Assembly (NCBI RefSeq): GCF_003987015.1
Contig: NZ_PIPQ01000005.1
Location: 1 to 64,000, forward strand
DNA from: Aliidiomarina taiwanensis
GTDB lineage: Bacteria; Pseudomonadota; Gammaproteobacteria; Enterobacterales; Alteromonadaceae
DNA: 64,000 bases
Direction of reading: 5' to 3'
This document shows, in pieces, positions 25,585 through 36,859 of this stretch (its first letter is position 1; each line of letters begins with the position of its first letter). Position numbers and translations under genes: made by a program. The notes under the pieces were generated by a model. It ran no database searches and was not told the origin of the DNA. It saw only the letters and a program-made list of their open reading frames with translations.

Positions 25585-26850
25585 ATGACAGATAAACACC
25601 TCACTGAAACCAAGTTTGCCGAGCTCGGTTTGCATCCAAGCGTACTGGATGCTTTAAATAACCTCGGCTACACACAGTGCACGCCTATACAGGCGATGAG
25701 CCTTCCTGTTGCTTTGCAAGCGAATGATGTTGCAGGCCAGGCACAAACTGGTACAGGTAAGACAATTGCCTTTCTTGTTGCGCTTTTTAATCATCTCATG
25801 ACACATGATAAGCGCGTCGAGGGTTCAACTCAACCTCGCGCTTTAGTCATGGCGCCCACCCGCGAACTTGCCGTACAAATCCACAACGACGCTGTTGCCA
25901 TTGCAAAAAGCTGCAACCTGAAAACTGCTGTTATTTACGGTGGTGAAGGGTACGACGCACAACGCGCCGAACTCCAAGAAGGTGTCGATGTTGTTATTGG
26001 TACCTGTGGCCGTTTAATCGACTATTACAAGCAAGGTATTTACCAGCTCGACAATATTGACGTGGTGGTCCTCGACGAAGCCGACCGTATGTACGACCTG
26101 GGCTTTATCGACGATGTGCGCTACATGCTGCGTAAAATGCCACCCGCCGACAAACGCTTAAACCTACTTTTCTCGGCAACTCTTTCGTTCCGTGTGCGTG
26201 AACTTGCTTACGAGCAAATGAACGACCCCACGGCAATTGAAATTGAACCAGAGCAAATGACCGGCGTACGTATTGAGGAAGAGCTATTCTACCCAAGCAA
26301 GCCTGACAAAATGAAGTTGCTGCTGACCTTAATTGAAGAAGACTGGCCCGACAAAGCTATTGTGTTCTGTAATACGAAGCACGCATGCAGCCAAGTTTAT
26401 CATTGGCTTGCCGCCGATCAGCACAGAGTCGGCTTGTTAACCGGCGACGTACCACAGCGGAAGCGCCTAAAAATACTTGAAGACTTCACTCAGGGTAAAA
26501 TTGATATTCTAGTAGCAACCGATGTCGCCGCTCGTGGTTTACATATCCCCTCGGTTAGCCACGTGTATAACTACGACCTGCCCGACGACTGTGAAGACTA
26601 TGTACACCGTATTGGCCGAACCGGCCGTGCCGGCGCAAGTGGTAAATCTATTAGCTTAGCTTGTGAAGAGTATGTATATAACTTGCCAGCTATTGAAGAC
26701 TATATAGGTCATGCCATACCTGTCACTAAGTACAATGCGGAAGCATTGCTGACAGACTTAAAAAAACCACGTATTCCTCAAAAGCGTAGAATGCAAAGTG
26801 GACAAAACTATCAGCGTCGCTCCGGGCCACGGCCTAACAAGCGCCATTAA
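25585..26850 (+). CDS. rhlB: DEAD-box ATP-dependent RNA helicase RhlB
   Basis: RhlB unwinds RNA and, in E. coli, works in the degradosome. Motifs in order: Q motif [13 protein letters not shown], Walker [38 protein letters not shown], and the C-terminal helicase motifs [14 protein letters not shown] and [10 protein letters not shown]. The basic tail ([15 protein letters not shown]) is typical. The position between trxA and gppA is the same as in E. coli and supports RhlB rather than another DEAD protein. ATG at 25585 is preceded by an in-frame TTG two codons earlier; no strong ribosome site is seen. Confidence 0.95.
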   Translation: MTDKHLTETKFAELGLHPSVLDALNNLGYTQCTPIQAMSLPVALQANDVAGQAQTGTGKTIAFLVALFNHLMTHDKRVEGSTQPRALVMAPTRELAVQIHNDAVAIAKSCNLKTAVIYGGEGYDAQRAELQEGVDVVIGTCGRLIDYYKQGIYQLDNIDVVVLDEADRMYDLGFIDDVRYMLRKMPPADKRLNLLFSATLSFRVRELAYEQMNDPTAIEIEPEQMTGVRIEEELFYPSKPDKMKLLLTLIEEDWPDKAIVFCNTKHACSQVYHWLAADQHRVGLLTGDVPQRKRLKILEDFTQGKIDILVATDVAARGLHIPSVSHVYNYDLPDDCEDYVHRIGRTGRAGASGKSISLACEEYVYNLPAIEDYIGHAIPVTKYNAEALLTDLKKPRIPQKRRMQSGQNYQRRSGPRPNKRH

Positions 26851-26866
26851 GAAAGAAGTGGGGCCT

Positions 26867-28351
26867 ATGCGATCAAACCAGTATTATGCAGCGATCGATT
26901 TAGGCTCCAATAGCTTTCACATGCTTATTGTGCGTGTGGTTGCAGGCTCCGTACGCACCATCGCCAAAATTAAGCGGCGCATTCGTTTAGCCGAAGGCAT
27001 TCGTGCCGACGGCACACTTACCCCAGAAGCTGAAAGGCGCGCGCTCGAATGCCTCGCTATTTTCGCTGACCGTGTCAGTGACATCAGCCCCAAGAACATC
27101 CGCGCAGTTGGAACCGCCACTTTACGAAAAATAAACCCAGACGACCCCATTCTTGAACGCATGCAGCAGGTGCTCGGGCACCCCATTGAAATTATTTCTG
27201 GGCTGGCTGAGGCTGAAACCATCTACCAAGGTGTTGCCCATACATCATCAAGTCATAAGCAGTTAATGGTGTGTGATATAGGGGGGGCCAGCACCGAAGT
27301 GGCCTTAGGTGAAGGCTTCCAGCCCAAGCAATTAATTAGTATGGACATGGGTTGTGTCGCTTGGATGACCCGCTTTTTCCCCGAAGGTCGTATAAGCCCG
27401 TCCAAGGTTGCGCAGGCTATTGCTGCAGCAGAGCAGCTAGTTACTCCGCATGCCGCAAACTTTGCATATGCCAGTCGCCCCCATGTGGTAGGCGCTTCTG
27501 GCACCTTCAAAGCACTTCAGGAAATAGCAATACACCGCGGACTCAGCCAACGTTTCAAACTGCCGTGGTTGGAAACGCTTGTTGCTGAACTGTCTCAATA
27601 TGAAAACTTAACCGACATTCAATTGAAAGGGTTAAAGCCCGAGCGAGCCTTAGTGCTACTGCCTGGTTTATGTATTTTAGTGGCCTTGTTTCGGCAGTTG
27701 CGTTTAAGCTATGTGGAAGCTACTGAGGCCGCATTGCGCGAAGGTGTGCTGTATAGCATGTTGTCGGATTTACAGCACCACGACGTACAATTACGCACGC
27801 TCACTAGCTTAGCGCAGCATTATCAAGTGGACACAGAGCAAAGCCAGCGGGTATTGAATATCTTTGCTCAGCTTACCGCTTGCCCGAGCGTTCAGCAGCA
27901 CTTACCACCTAGTGCCAGCACCTTGGCTCGCGCTGTGGCTTACCTGCATGAAATTGGCCATAGCCTTAGCTACAAACATGCGGGCCAACACAACCATTAC
28001 GTGCTAAAAAACACGCCCTTGCCCGGGTTTACTCTTCGTCAGCGCCACCACCTGCTCGAGCTGTTAACCGCCATTGTAGGCATTATTGACGACGACATCA
28101 TGCCAACAGAATTACCCGTGTCGCCTAAACATGCGTTGCTCAGCCGTGTCTTGCGCATCAGTATTCTCTGCTGTCAGCGCCGCCGCGACGACACCGTACC
28201 CCAATGCCGCTTGACCAGCAACTTAGCAGCACCGCCTTTATTAAAGCTTCATTTACCTGCCAACTTTGCCAGCCAAAATCCATTTTTAACTAGCTTATTA
28301 AATGAAGAAAGCCGCTTTCAGCAGAGCTTTGGCGGCCTTCTCATAAGCTAG
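26867..28351 (+). CDS. gppA: Ppx/GppA-family phosphatase, probable pppGpp pyrophosphatase GppA
   Basis: Ppx/GppA enzymes hydrolyse polyphosphate or pppGpp. The ASKHA-type N-terminal domain has AAIDLGSNSFHMLIVR, AVGTATLRKI, ISGLAEAETIYQG and CDIGGASTEVALG; the C-terminal half resembles the HD-like helical domain (LHEIGHSLSYKHAGQHNHYV). It lies 16 bases after rhlB, as gppA does in E. coli, which favours GppA over Ppx; activity on polyphosphate cannot be ruled out. The start MRSNQYYAAID is used; the longer reading overlaps rhlB. The window also carries spoT, so both ends of (p)ppGpp turnover are represented. Confidence 0.9.
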   Translation: MRSNQYYAAIDLGSNSFHMLIVRVVAGSVRTIAKIKRRIRLAEGIRADGTLTPEAERRALECLAIFADRVSDISPKNIRAVGTATLRKINPDDPILERMQQVLGHPIEIISGLAEAETIYQGVAHTSSSHKQLMVCDIGGASTEVALGEGFQPKQLISMDMGCVAWMTRFFPEGRISPSKVAQAIAAAEQLVTPHAANFAYASRPHVVGASGTFKALQEIAIHRGLSQRFKLPWLETLVAELSQYENLTDIQLKGLKPERALVLLPGLCILVALFRQLRLSYVEATEAALREGVLYSMLSDLQHHDVQLRTLTSLAQHYQVDTEQSQRVLNIFAQLTACPSVQQHLPPSASTLARAVAYLHEIGHSLSYKHAGQHNHYVLKNTPLPGFTLRQRHHLLELLTAIVGIIDDDIMPTELPVSPKHALLSRVLRISILCCQRRRDDTVPQCRLTSNLAAPPLLKLHLPANFASQNPFLTSLLNEESRFQQSFGGLLIS

Positions 28352-28357
28352 TTTTTA

Positions 28358-29375
<1,018 letters not shown>

Positions 29376-29399
29376 CTATATAAAAGAATACGGGCGAGT

Positions 29400-31205
29400 T
29401 TACGCAGTGTCAGCGCAGACAATTTGATCTCGTCCGCGGTTTTTCGCTTGATAGAGGGCGTCGTCGGCAGCTTTTAATAGCTGCTCTGGTACTTCAAATT
29501 CTTCATTTGTTGCAACGGCTACTCCCATACTGACAGTAATAGCAATGTCACCCGCGTCCGTTGGGAAGGGTGAACCATTAATTGCAGCACGAATATTGTC
29601 AGCTACAACTTCAGCCTGCTTTTTTTCCGTATTGGTCAGGAGCAACGCAAACTCTTCGCCACCAAAACGAAAAACACTGTCGCCAGAACGTTTCGCCACC
29701 TGCTTTAAGCGTTTAGATAAGCCTCTTAATATTTGGTCACCTATCATGTGACCATGACTGTCATTAATTGGCTTAAAGAAGTCAATATCAAGCATAATTA
29801 AAGCTAAAGGCTGTTCACTGCGCCATGCTCGACGAAATTCTGAAGTAAGTAGTCGGTCGAAGTGACGACGATTATATAACTTCGTTAAGTCGTCTTCACT
29901 GCTTTTACGTTCCAGCTCTTGGTTGACTTGCTGCAACTCTCGCAGTGCTATACCTAATTCAAACGTGCGCTCTTCAACACGCTCTTCGAGTTCTTCATTT
30001 AATTGTCGCTGAGCTTCTTGGGCTTCTTTTGCTTTACGCAGTGCTTCTTGTTGGGCACTAAGCTTTTGCAAGCGTTCATTTGAAAAGCGCAAAGTCAGCA
30101 CCCAAGAGAGAACCAACACCTCAATACCAGAGCCCGCCATAATGGCGTATCTCTGCATAAACTTCGTGTCGAGTATACCAAGATAACCCAAAGAATTCAG
30201 AAATACCGCGAGTAAAAAAGCGGCCCAAGCACAGGCAAATATACGCGCATAGATTGAACCACGGCGCCACATATCGATCGCCAATACAGCAATAAAAACC
30301 GTGCTCACGGAAGAAAGAATAAGCAGCAAGCGAATAGCCGTATGGTAGGGCAAAAAGACACTAATAAGCGCCAAGGCACCGGAACTAATACCCACCAGCC
30401 ATAAACCTTTTGAATAGGCCTTGCTGTATTCCTTTATTTCCAGCATTTGGTGAATAAATATAGCGGCAAAGGTAAAGCTTAAACTGCCAAATAACACCAA
30501 TGCGTGTTCTTGCAACCAAATGTTATTAGGCCAGACATAGTGAAAGCCCACCCCTGTGAGGGACGCTGTCATTAAACCGACCACTATGACAAATACCGAG
30601 TAGCTAAAAACACTGGTATCACGAATAACGATGTAGCCAAATATGTTGTAAAGCACCATGCATATCAAAACACCAAAGTATATACCGAAGCCCATTTGGC
30701 TTTTTGCGTGGGTCGCATGCAAGGCCTTTTCTGAGGTGATATACACAGGAACATTTAAAGCACTTGTGGTTTGCACCCGTAAATAGAGGGTTAAGTGACT
30801 CTGACTTGGTATATCTACAACAAACTCTTCATGCACGATAGGCCGAGCTGAAAAAGGTAAGTGGTCACCTAGTTCATAGAAACTGACCAACTCGCCCTGT
30901 TGAACAAAATAAACATGAATGCTGTCGAGCAATGGGTAGGCGATATGCAGTAATCGACGTTCCTCACTGTTCGGAATGGACGCACGTACCCAGTAGGGCC
31001 GCTGATCATAGCCTGCCGATAGTTTTTCTTCCTGTACCTCAGCCCAGTGTTGTTGCGGCAAAGCAACGACTTGCTCCAGTGAGTAAGTACCTGTTTCATC
31101 CAGTAAGTACTCTAGGCTGCCCAGCTGCTCTGCAACCGCTGTCGGCACACTGGTACTCAGTAACAAAAAGAGGCCGGCTAGTAACGCAGTGAACTTCGCG
31201 TTCAT
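29400..31205 (-). CDS. 7TMR-DISM membrane diguanylate cyclase
   Basis: After a signal peptide (LLAGLFLLLSTSVPTAVA), a periplasmic 7TMR-DISM extracellular domain (about 25-175) has YWVRASIPNSEERRLL. Seven transmembrane helices (about 180-375) are followed by a coiled coil rich in Glu and Gln (about 375-435) and a GGDEF domain. The catalytic motif is RFGGEEFALLL near residue 515. The product-inhibition I-site RxxD appears as RSGD exactly five residues before GGEEF. It should make c-di-GMP in response to a periplasmic ligand. The ATG overlaps the tatD stop (TGATG), so the two are translationally coupled. Confidence 0.93.
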   Translation of the reverse strand: MNAKFTALLAGLFLLLSTSVPTAVAEQLGSLEYLLDETGTYSLEQVVALPQQHWAEVQEEKLSAGYDQRPYWVRASIPNSEERRLLHIAYPLLDSIHVYFVQQGELVSFYELGDHLPFSARPIVHEEFVVDIPSQSHLTLYLRVQTTSALNVPVYITSEKALHATHAKSQMGFGIYFGVLICMVLYNIFGYIVIRDTSVFSYSVFVIVVGLMTASLTGVGFHYVWPNNIWLQEHALVLFGSLSFTFAAIFIHQMLEIKEYSKAYSKGLWLVGISSGALALISVFLPYHTAIRLLLILSSVSTVFIAVLAIDMWRRGSIYARIFACAWAAFLLAVFLNSLGYLGILDTKFMQRYAIMAGSGIEVLVLSWVLTLRFSNERLQKLSAQQEALRKAKEAQEAQRQLNEELEERVEERTFELGIALRELQQVNQELERKSSEDDLTKLYNRRHFDRLLTSEFRRAWRSEQPLALIMLDIDFFKPINDSHGHMIGDQILRGLSKRLKQVAKRSGDSVFRFGGEEFALLLTNTEKKQAEVVADNIRAAINGSPFPTDAGDIAITVSMGVAVATNEEFEVPEQLLKAADDALYQAKNRGRDQIVCADTA

Positions 31206-32005
31206 CACAACACCGCCTCATACCTTGGCCAATCCCCAAATAAACGGATAGCATTGGCTGTCGTTTCAGCTGCAAGATCGTCCACGCTGACGCCACGTAA
31301 CGCAGCCACTGTTTCGGCAATATGGGGGAGCCATTTGGGCACATTCACTCGGCTTTTCGGGCGCGGTTTTAGGCTCCGAGGCAATAAATATGGTGCATCC
31401 GTTTCGAGTAGCAACCTGTCTTTGTGAATATAAGGTACGGCCTGTTGCAGGTCCGCCCCTCTTCGTTCGTCGCACACCCAGCCTGATACGCCTATGTAGG
31501 CGTCCAAAGCTTGGTAGGCATCTAATGCATTCGCTCCCTGTGTGAAACAATGAACCAAAAGTGGAGGCAGGGCTCCTTTATGTTCATTTAAAATGGCCAG
31601 CTGGTCTGTTAATGCATCCCGTTCATGCAAATACAAGGGCAGCTGCAGTTCCACAGCTAAAGCCACTTGTGCTGCAAATACTTTGCGCTGCCGAGCAGGT
31701 GCTGAATAGTTACGATTGTAGTCGAGTCCACATTCCCCAATGGCCCGAATACCCGGCTGTTGGGCTAGTTGGCGTAACTCTTGAATAAAGTGGGGGGCAG
31801 CCTCATCGGCCTGGTGTGGGTGAACTCCCGCTGTACCTATGCAGCCTGGAGTGACTGCGCAAAAAGAGGCGGTACGCTGTGCCTCGTCCACATCGCTCGC
31901 AATCACAACAAAGCGATCAACCTGGGGCACAGCGCTGTTTAACACTTGCTCTGGACGTTCAAACTGACTACTGAATAAGTTAATACCGCAGTCAACCCAA
32001 TTCAT
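31205..32005 (-). CDS. tatD: TatD-family metal-dependent DNase
   Basis: TatD is a cytoplasmic 3'-5' exonuclease linked to DNA repair and to removal of misfolded Tat substrates. Motifs are CGINLFSSQF, TAGVHPHQADE, IGECGLDYNRNY, LHERDA, LLVHCFTQG, GVSGWVCDERRG and LLLETDAPYLLPR, with the metal-binding Glu, His and Asp residues in place. The INL..SQF start is that of E. coli TatD itself rather than of YcfH or YjjV. It lies downstream of tatABC with one small gene between, and its start overlaps that gene's stop by 1 base (TAATG). Confidence 0.96.
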   Translation of the reverse strand: MNWVDCGINLFSSQFERPEQVLNSAVPQVDRFVVIASDVDEAQRTASFCAVTPGCIGTAGVHPHQADEAAPHFIQELRQLAQQPGIRAIGECGLDYNRNYSAPARQRKVFAAQVALAVELQLPLYLHERDALTDQLAILNEHKGALPPLLVHCFTQGANALDAYQALDAYIGVSGWVCDERRGADLQQAVPYIHKDRLLLETDAPYLLPRSLKPRPKSRVNVPKWLPHIAETVAALRGVSVDDLAAETTANAIRLFGDWPRYEAVL

Positions 32006-32457
32006 TATTGCGCTAACCGTATGCGTAGTCGGGTGTTAAGTCCTGGAGTACGTAGATAGTGCGAACCAAACATTCCTTGCTGCAAATAGTAGTTATTATT
32101 CATACTAAACGGAAAGCGTGAGTCTGCCTCTATGACTTCCCATACCTCACCATTGACCAAGCGAATTTTCCACAAATTACGTTTGTATTCCCACATTTCA
32201 GTAATACGTAGAAAGTCTTCACTTGCTTCGTTCTCAGCCACTGGCTTATCAGCGACAGGTGTTGCAGCAACAGTTTCTGGCTCTGGTAATGCTGCAGCAA
32301 CATTGTCAAAACAGCGCAGTCGGTGAAGGCTGTCAGCTTCTTGCTTACATAATTGCAATTGCTCTACAAGGCGAGAATACGACGCTTCTGCAGGCGCAAT
32401 CCATGCCACAATAGTCACAATGAAGGCAAGGCTAATGAATAGCTGATGTTTGCCCAT
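32005..32457 (-). CDS. Small secreted protein of unknown function between tatC and tatD
   Basis: A signal peptide (hydrophobic LFISLAFIVTIVAWIAPAEA) precedes CKQEADSLHRLRCFDNVAA, a C(x)nD(x)nRLxCxD-like pattern found in several periplasmic proteins including the VasI/TagO group. A proline- and alanine-rich linker (about 55-80) then leads to a beta-rich end with MWEYKRNLWKIRLVNGEVWEV. The function is not known. Its position inside the tat block, coupled to tatD by a 1-base overlap, suggests co-expression rather than a proven Tat role; the signal peptide lacks a twin arginine. Confidence 0.75.
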   Translation of the reverse strand: MGKHQLFISLAFIVTIVAWIAPAEASYSRLVEQLQLCKQEADSLHRLRCFDNVAAALPEPETVAATPVADKPVAENEASEDFLRITEMWEYKRNLWKIRLVNGEVWEVIEADSRFPFSMNNNYYLQQGMFGSHYLRTPGLNTRLRIRLAQ

Positions 32458-32471
32458 ATATGAAACTCCTA

Positions 32472-33215
32472 TTATTTTGCGTTCTCGTCTTTCGTTTCAG
32501 GTTTAATATACCACCCACTAAGCAACACGCCTAGCTCAAACAGTAACCACATAGGAATGGCCAATAACGTTTGTGAAATAACGTCTGGGGGCGTTAGCAG
32601 CATACCAATAACGAAAACAGTTACAATGACATAGGGGCGTTTCGAGCGCAATTGTTGCGGCGTCACCACACCCGACCAGCACAGTAGCACCACCGCAATG
32701 GGTATTTCAAAGGCAAAACCAAAAGCAAAAAATATTTTTAAAACAAAGTCTAAGTAGCTCGAAATGTCCGTGGCTATGGTAATACCCTCGGGGGCCATTC
32801 GGGTAAAGAAACCAAACGCAATGGGCAATAGGACAAAATAAGCAAACGCCACACCCGCGTAAAATAGAACACTGCTGCTAACCAACAAAGGCATTACCAA
32901 ACGGCGTTCATGTTGGTATAAACCAGGTGCTATAAAACGCCATACTTGATACAGCATAAAAGGGATTGCAAGAAAGCATGCCACCACGAAAGTCAATTTG
33001 AAGGGGGCAAAAAATGGAGCGGCAACATCTGTTGCAATCATGCTGCTATTTGCAGGTAACACCGCCAACAAAGGTGCTGAAAGTAATTGGTATAAGTCGC
33101 GAGCAAAATACACAAGGGCCAAAAACAGTACTAGCACAGCCAACACACTGTGTAACAAGGTGCGCCGTAAAGCCACCAGATGATCTAGTAGATTCGTTGG
33201 CTCAGAAAGGTTCAT
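32472..33215 (-). CDS. tatC: Sec-independent protein translocase TatC
   Basis: TatC is the twin-arginine signal receptor of the Tat export system. The 247-residue protein has six hydrophobic segments and the family motifs [13 protein letters not shown] at the N terminus, [31 protein letters not shown] and [23 protein letters not shown]. Glu and Asp residues used in signal binding are in the expected loops. The ATG overlaps the tatB stop by 4 bases. Confidence 0.98.
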   Translation of the reverse strand: MNLSEPTNLLDHLVALRRTLLHSVLAVLVLFLALVYFARDLYQLLSAPLLAVLPANSSMIATDVAAPFFAPFKLTFVVACFLAIPFMLYQVWRFIAPGLYQHERRLVMPLLVSSSVLFYAGVAFAYFVLLPIAFGFFTRMAPEGITIATDISSYLDFVLKIFFAFGFAFEIPIAVVLLCWSGVVTPQQLRSKRPYVIVTVFVIGMLLTPPDVISQTLLAIPMWLLFELGVLLSGWYIKPETKDENAK

Positions 33216-33532
33216 TTTTCATCCTTTTTTTCTTGCTTCTTTGCATAGGGCTCTCGCACTTGCTCTGCAGCAGCCTCTAGCTCTTCTAAAGACCGCTTTA
33301 GTTCAGGCGTTAAGTTCTCCATATCACCCGACTCAATTTTTTTCAGGTTTTCATGCAGCTCTTTCACCCGTAGCTCGTGGTTTAACTCGGCCTGCATTTT
33401 GGTTCCAAACGAACGAATACTTGCAAAGGTGCGTTGCACCGACCGAATAGCACCCGGCAAGCGTTCTGGGCCCAGCACAAGTAGCCCCAGCACGCTAATA
33501 AGAATGAGTTCCCAAAAGCCAATATCAAACAT
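33212..33532 (-). CDS. tatB: Sec-independent protein translocase TatB
   Basis: TatB pairs with TatC in twin-arginine signal recognition. The protein begins [21 protein letters not shown] (one amphipathic helix at the membrane) with [12 protein letters not shown] at the hinge, both typical, followed by a long charged amphipathic helix. At 106 residues it is rather shorter than E. coli TatB because the C-terminal tail is reduced. It is 2 bases from tatA and overlaps tatC. Confidence 0.96.
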   Translation of the reverse strand: MFDIGFWELILISVLGLLVLGPERLPGAIRSVQRTFASIRSFGTKMQAELNHELRVKELHENLKKIESGDMENLTPELKRSLEELEAAAEQVREPYAKKQEKKDEK

Positions 33533-33534
33533 AA

Positions 33535-33750
33535 TTACTGTTTCGTCTGTTCTTTTTGCTCAGCTTTCGTTTCACTGAAGTCTGCATCTTTTTGTTCTAC
33601 GGAAGGCTTCTCTTCGTCGCCCATTTCTTTTTTAAAGCCGCGAATTGCCGAGCCTAAGTCAGAGCCTAACGAGCGTATTTTCTTACCGCCAAATAGAAGC
33701 ACAACAATGGCCAAAACAATTAATAACTGCCAAATTCCTATACCACCCAT
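33535..33750 (-). CDS. tatA: Sec-independent protein translocase TatA
   Basis: TatA oligomers form the transport element of the Tat system. The N-terminal helix [18 protein letters not shown] is followed by the [17 protein letters not shown] hinge and amphipathic helix, then a charged tail rich in Glu and Lys. The 71 residues are in the usual range. It opens the tatABC set, following ubiB by 7 bases on the minus strand. Confidence 0.97.
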   Translation of the reverse strand: MGGIGIWQLLIVLAIVVLLFGGKKIRSLGSDLGSAIRGFKKEMGDEEKPSVEQKDADFSETKAEQKEQTKQ

Positions 33751-33757
33751 AACACCC

Positions 33758-35410
33758 TCACTTTACTTTTCGATTAATTCGCTTTTGCCATGCTTGCCAC
33801 CAAGCAAACAAAGCCACAAATAACGAACTGGCTATCAGCCATCCTTCATGCTCAAACCCAATAAAGACAGCGCTGGCAACCGTTAAGCTTGTTGCTAGCG
33901 AACTCCACCAACGTCCAGCCGCTTGCTGCTGTTGCAGTTGACGCTGTTCTTCTCGGTATACTTGCTCACTGCGCTGCTGTTGCTTCAAGCCTGCTAGTGT
34001 ATCGTACAGCAGCATAGGCATTTCTGGCAGTTTTTCCGCCATTCGTGGCGCTTGCTCTTTTAAGCTACGCCACATGGCAGGCCAGCCCATGCGCTCTTTC
34101 ATCCACCGCTCTAAAAACGGCTTCGCTGTTTGCCATAAGTCGAGCTGCGGGTACAAGTTGCGACCTAAACCTTCTACATAAAGCAAGGTTTTTTGCAGCA
34201 GCACCAACTGAGGCTGCACCTCCATTTCAAATCGACGCGCTGTATTAAATAAATTCAACAGCACATGCGCAAAGGAAATTTCAGCTAAAGGTTTTTCAAA
34301 AATAGGCTCGCACACTGTGCGAATGGCCGACTCGAATTCTTCTACGTTCACATGAGCAGGCACCCACCCCGAGTCAATATGTAATTCAGCAACACGGCGG
34401 TAGTCGCGGTTAAAGAATGCAATAAAGTTCTCTGCCAAGTAACGCTTATCCTCGCGGTTCAGTGTACCTACAATGCCAAAGTCTACGGCAAGGTAGCGGG
34501 GGGACTCGGTACGGTTTGGATCAACAAAAATATTGCCTGGGTGCATGTCTGCATGGAAAAAGCTGTCCCGGAATACTTGCGTAAAGAACACCTCCACACC
34601 CCGCTCCGCTAACACTTTTAAGTTAATTCCTGCCTTTTCTAGTGCCGCCACATCACTTATAGGAATACCGTAAATGCGCTCCATCACCATCACATTCGGC
34701 CGGCTAAAGTCGCTAAACACCTCTGGAATGTATAACAGTTCTGAGTCATCAAAGTTACGACGCAGCTGAATTGCGTTAGCGGCTTCACGCGCTAAGTTTA
34801 GTTCGTCAAGTAAAGTTTTACGGTACTCTTTTATCACTTCAACGGGCTTGAGCCTGCGCCCGTCAGGTAGTAGTTTCGCGGCTACGACAGCCAGCGAGTC
34901 CATTAAATTTAAGTCTGCATTAATTGTAGAAAGAATATCGGGCCGAATAACTTTAATAACCACTTGCTTTAGCGCACCTGTTTTCCGGTCTTTTAACTCC
35001 GCAGCATGCACTTGTGCTATCGACGCGGAGGCCAGTGGCGTTTGTTCAAACGACTCAAATACAGTGTTTAGTTGAAAACCTAAACTTTGTTCAATAACCG
35101 CCTGTGCCTGCTCTCCCGGGAATGGCGCCACCTTGTCTTGCAGTTTCGACAGTTCGGCAACCATGTCGGGCGGTAACAAGTCGTGGCGTGTAGACAGCAT
35201 TTGGCCAAACTTAATAAACACCGGCCCCAAGGTTTCTAGCGCCATGCGTAAGCGCTCACCCATTGGCTTGTCTTTATGCTGATTACGCAGCCAAAATAGC
35301 GAGACGCGCAGCACTTTGGCCCACCAAGGACACTTGTCCTTAGGAATCATCTCGTCGATACCTAAGCGTAATAACACGCTCACTATTTTATAAAATCGCA
35401 ATACTCGCAC
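33758..35410 (-). CDS. ubiB: Ubiquinone biosynthesis kinase-like protein UbiB
   Basis: UbiB is an atypical ABC1/ADCK-family ATPase needed for ubiquinone synthesis. The signature [17 protein letters not shown] contains the KxGQ motif of the family; ATP-site residues occur in [22 protein letters not shown] and LAVDFGIVG. Two hydrophobic segments close the C terminus. It begins with GTG at 35410, 3 bases after ubiJ, and is followed by tatA. The 550 residues match E. coli UbiB. Confidence 0.97.
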   Translation of the reverse strand: MRVLRFYKIVSVLLRLGIDEMIPKDKCPWWAKVLRVSLFWLRNQHKDKPMGERLRMALETLGPVFIKFGQMLSTRHDLLPPDMVAELSKLQDKVAPFPGEQAQAVIEQSLGFQLNTVFESFEQTPLASASIAQVHAAELKDRKTGALKQVVIKVIRPDILSTINADLNLMDSLAVVAAKLLPDGRRLKPVEVIKEYRKTLLDELNLAREAANAIQLRRNFDDSELLYIPEVFSDFSRPNVMVMERIYGIPISDVAALEKAGINLKVLAERGVEVFFTQVFRDSFFHADMHPGNIFVDPNRTESPRYLAVDFGIVGTLNREDKRYLAENFIAFFNRDYRRVAELHIDSGWVPAHVNVEEFESAIRTVCEPIFEKPLAEISFAHVLLNLFNTARRFEMEVQPQLVLLQKTLLYVEGLGRNLYPQLDLWQTAKPFLERWMKERMGWPAMWRSLKEQAPRMAEKLPEMPMLLYDTLAGLKQQQRSEQVYREEQRQLQQQQAAGRWWSSLATSLTVASAVFIGFEHEGWLIASSLFVALFAWWQAWQKRINRKVK

Positions 35411-35413
35411 GCA

Positions 35414-36031
35414 CTACCCGCCTTTTGTTGTTGCTTTTGCTGGCTCTAGCTTTGCCAGTTGTTGCTCCAGGGTTTGCAGTTTCTGTTCTGCTCGCTTGCA
35501 CTGCTCATGCAGCACCTTCATGTCCACCGGGGTTGCTAATAGTCCCGTTTCATCCGTTAATAGCTCATAGGCACGGTCGCGTACCTTCACTTGCTTGGCT
35601 TTTTCTATGGCTTTTTGCAGGCGTTGACTTATTAGATAGGCCGGAACATCTCCAAGGTAAGCTGCCAGTAACTCTTCCCAGTCAATGTTCAACTCCGTCA
35701 CAACTGCAGCAGCCCGCTGCAGTAGCAAGGGGTCACCCTCCACCTTCAGTTTACCTTGCTGAATGGCGTGTGTTGCTAAGGCTGCATCGGCTAGTTGGGG
35801 CACATCAAACAACGACATAACCACTTTGGCATCGTGGGCGTCATAGTCAGGCCCCAAAAATAACACACGCTCTTCCGTAAAACGCATGGTCAAAGGCTCT
35901 GGTAGCTCTTTCACTTGAATGCACACACAAGTGTCGCGCACACTGCGTAAACGCTGAGCGCTTTGCGGGTCTGCTTGCAGTGCCTTATTAAACGCAGCTT
36001 CCATGGTGCTGCGCGCCAAGTGTTTCAACAT
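35414..36031 (-). CDS. ubiJ: Ubiquinone biosynthesis accessory protein UbiJ
   Basis: UbiJ has an SCP2-like lipid-binding domain and helps assemble the soluble Ubi complex with UbiK. The N-terminal domain (about 1-110) has the hydrophobic pattern VCIQVKELPEPLTMRFTEER and LKVEGDPLLLQR; the C-terminal 50 residues form a charged helix (KVLHEQCKRAEQKLQTLEQQ) suited to a coiled coil. Its position between ubiE and ubiB is diagnostic. The start overlaps the ubiE stop by 1 base. Confidence 0.93.
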   Translation of the reverse strand: MLKHLARSTMEAAFNKALQADPQSAQRLRSVRDTCVCIQVKELPEPLTMRFTEERVLFLGPDYDAHDAKVVMSLFDVPQLADAALATHAIQQGKLKVEGDPLLLQRAAAVVTELNIDWEELLAAYLGDVPAYLISQRLQKAIEKAKQVKVRDRAYELLTDETGLLATPVDMKVLHEQCKRAEQKLQTLEQQLAKLEPAKATTKGG

Positions 36032-36783
36032 TAAAACTTGTACCCTCGGTGCAAGGCCACAATACCACCGGACATGTTTTGGTAGTCTACCTGTGCAAAC
36101 CCTGCTGTTTCCATCATGCCTTTGAGGGTTTCTTGGTCAGGGTGCATGCGAATTGACTCTGCCAAGTACTGGTAACTTTCTTTATCTTGCGCAATTAGCT
36201 CGCCGGCACGCGGTAAAAAGTGGAATGAATAGAAGTCATATATTTTGCTAAGCCAGTCTGACTCAGGCTTAGAAAACTCTAGCACCAATAAGCGGCCACC
36301 TGGCTTCAATACCCGCAGCATTGAACGTAAAGCGGCATCTTTGTCCGTTACGTTACGTAAGCCAAAAGCAATGGTGATGCAGTCGAAGTAGTCGTCTGGG
36401 AAAGGCAGTTTTTCAGCATTCGCTTGTACATAAGAGACATTACCCACAACGCCCATGTCATGCAGCTTGGTACGCCCTACATTCAGCATAGCAGCGTTAA
36501 TGTCCGCCAACACAACTTCACCTGCTGCGCCGACAATCCGCGAAAACCGCGCCGTTAAGTCGCCTGTACCGCCCGCCAAGTCGAGCACTTTATGGCCCGG
36601 GCGCACACCGCTACTATCTATTGTTTGGCGCTTCCAAAGACGATGTATGCCCATCGACAAAACATCATTCATGATGTCGTACTTCGCAGCTACCGAGTCA
36701 AACACGCCTGCCACTAAGCGCTCTTTGTCAGCGGAATCTACCGTTTTAAACCCAAAGTGGGTGGTGTTTTCATCTTTTTCCAT
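36031..36783 (-). CDS. ubiE: Bifunctional demethylmenaquinone/ubiquinone C-methyltransferase UbiE
   Basis: It methylates the ring carbon of the quinone precursor with S-adenosylmethionine. The SAM-binding motif is [16 protein letters not shown], with [14 protein letters not shown] and [12 protein letters not shown] following. The N-terminal family signature [25 protein letters not shown] is present (split: THFGFKTV and [13 protein letters not shown]). The 250 residues match the family. It is the first gene of the long minus-strand block down to hemB. Confidence 0.97.
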   Translation of the reverse strand: MEKDENTTHFGFKTVDSADKERLVAGVFDSVAAKYDIMNDVLSMGIHRLWKRQTIDSSGVRPGHKVLDLAGGTGDLTARFSRIVGAAGEVVLADINAAMLNVGRTKLHDMGVVGNVSYVQANAEKLPFPDDYFDCITIAFGLRNVTDKDAALRSMLRVLKPGGRLLVLEFSKPESDWLSKIYDFYSFHFLPRAGELIAQDKESYQYLAESIRMHPDQETLKGMMETAGFAQVDYQNMSGGIVALHRGYKF

Positions 36784-36859
36784 AAAACCAACTCAATTCC
36801 TCAAATAGATAGGCCCTAGTTTACTCCATGGCGAGCATTTGCCCAACACTCGCGCATGA

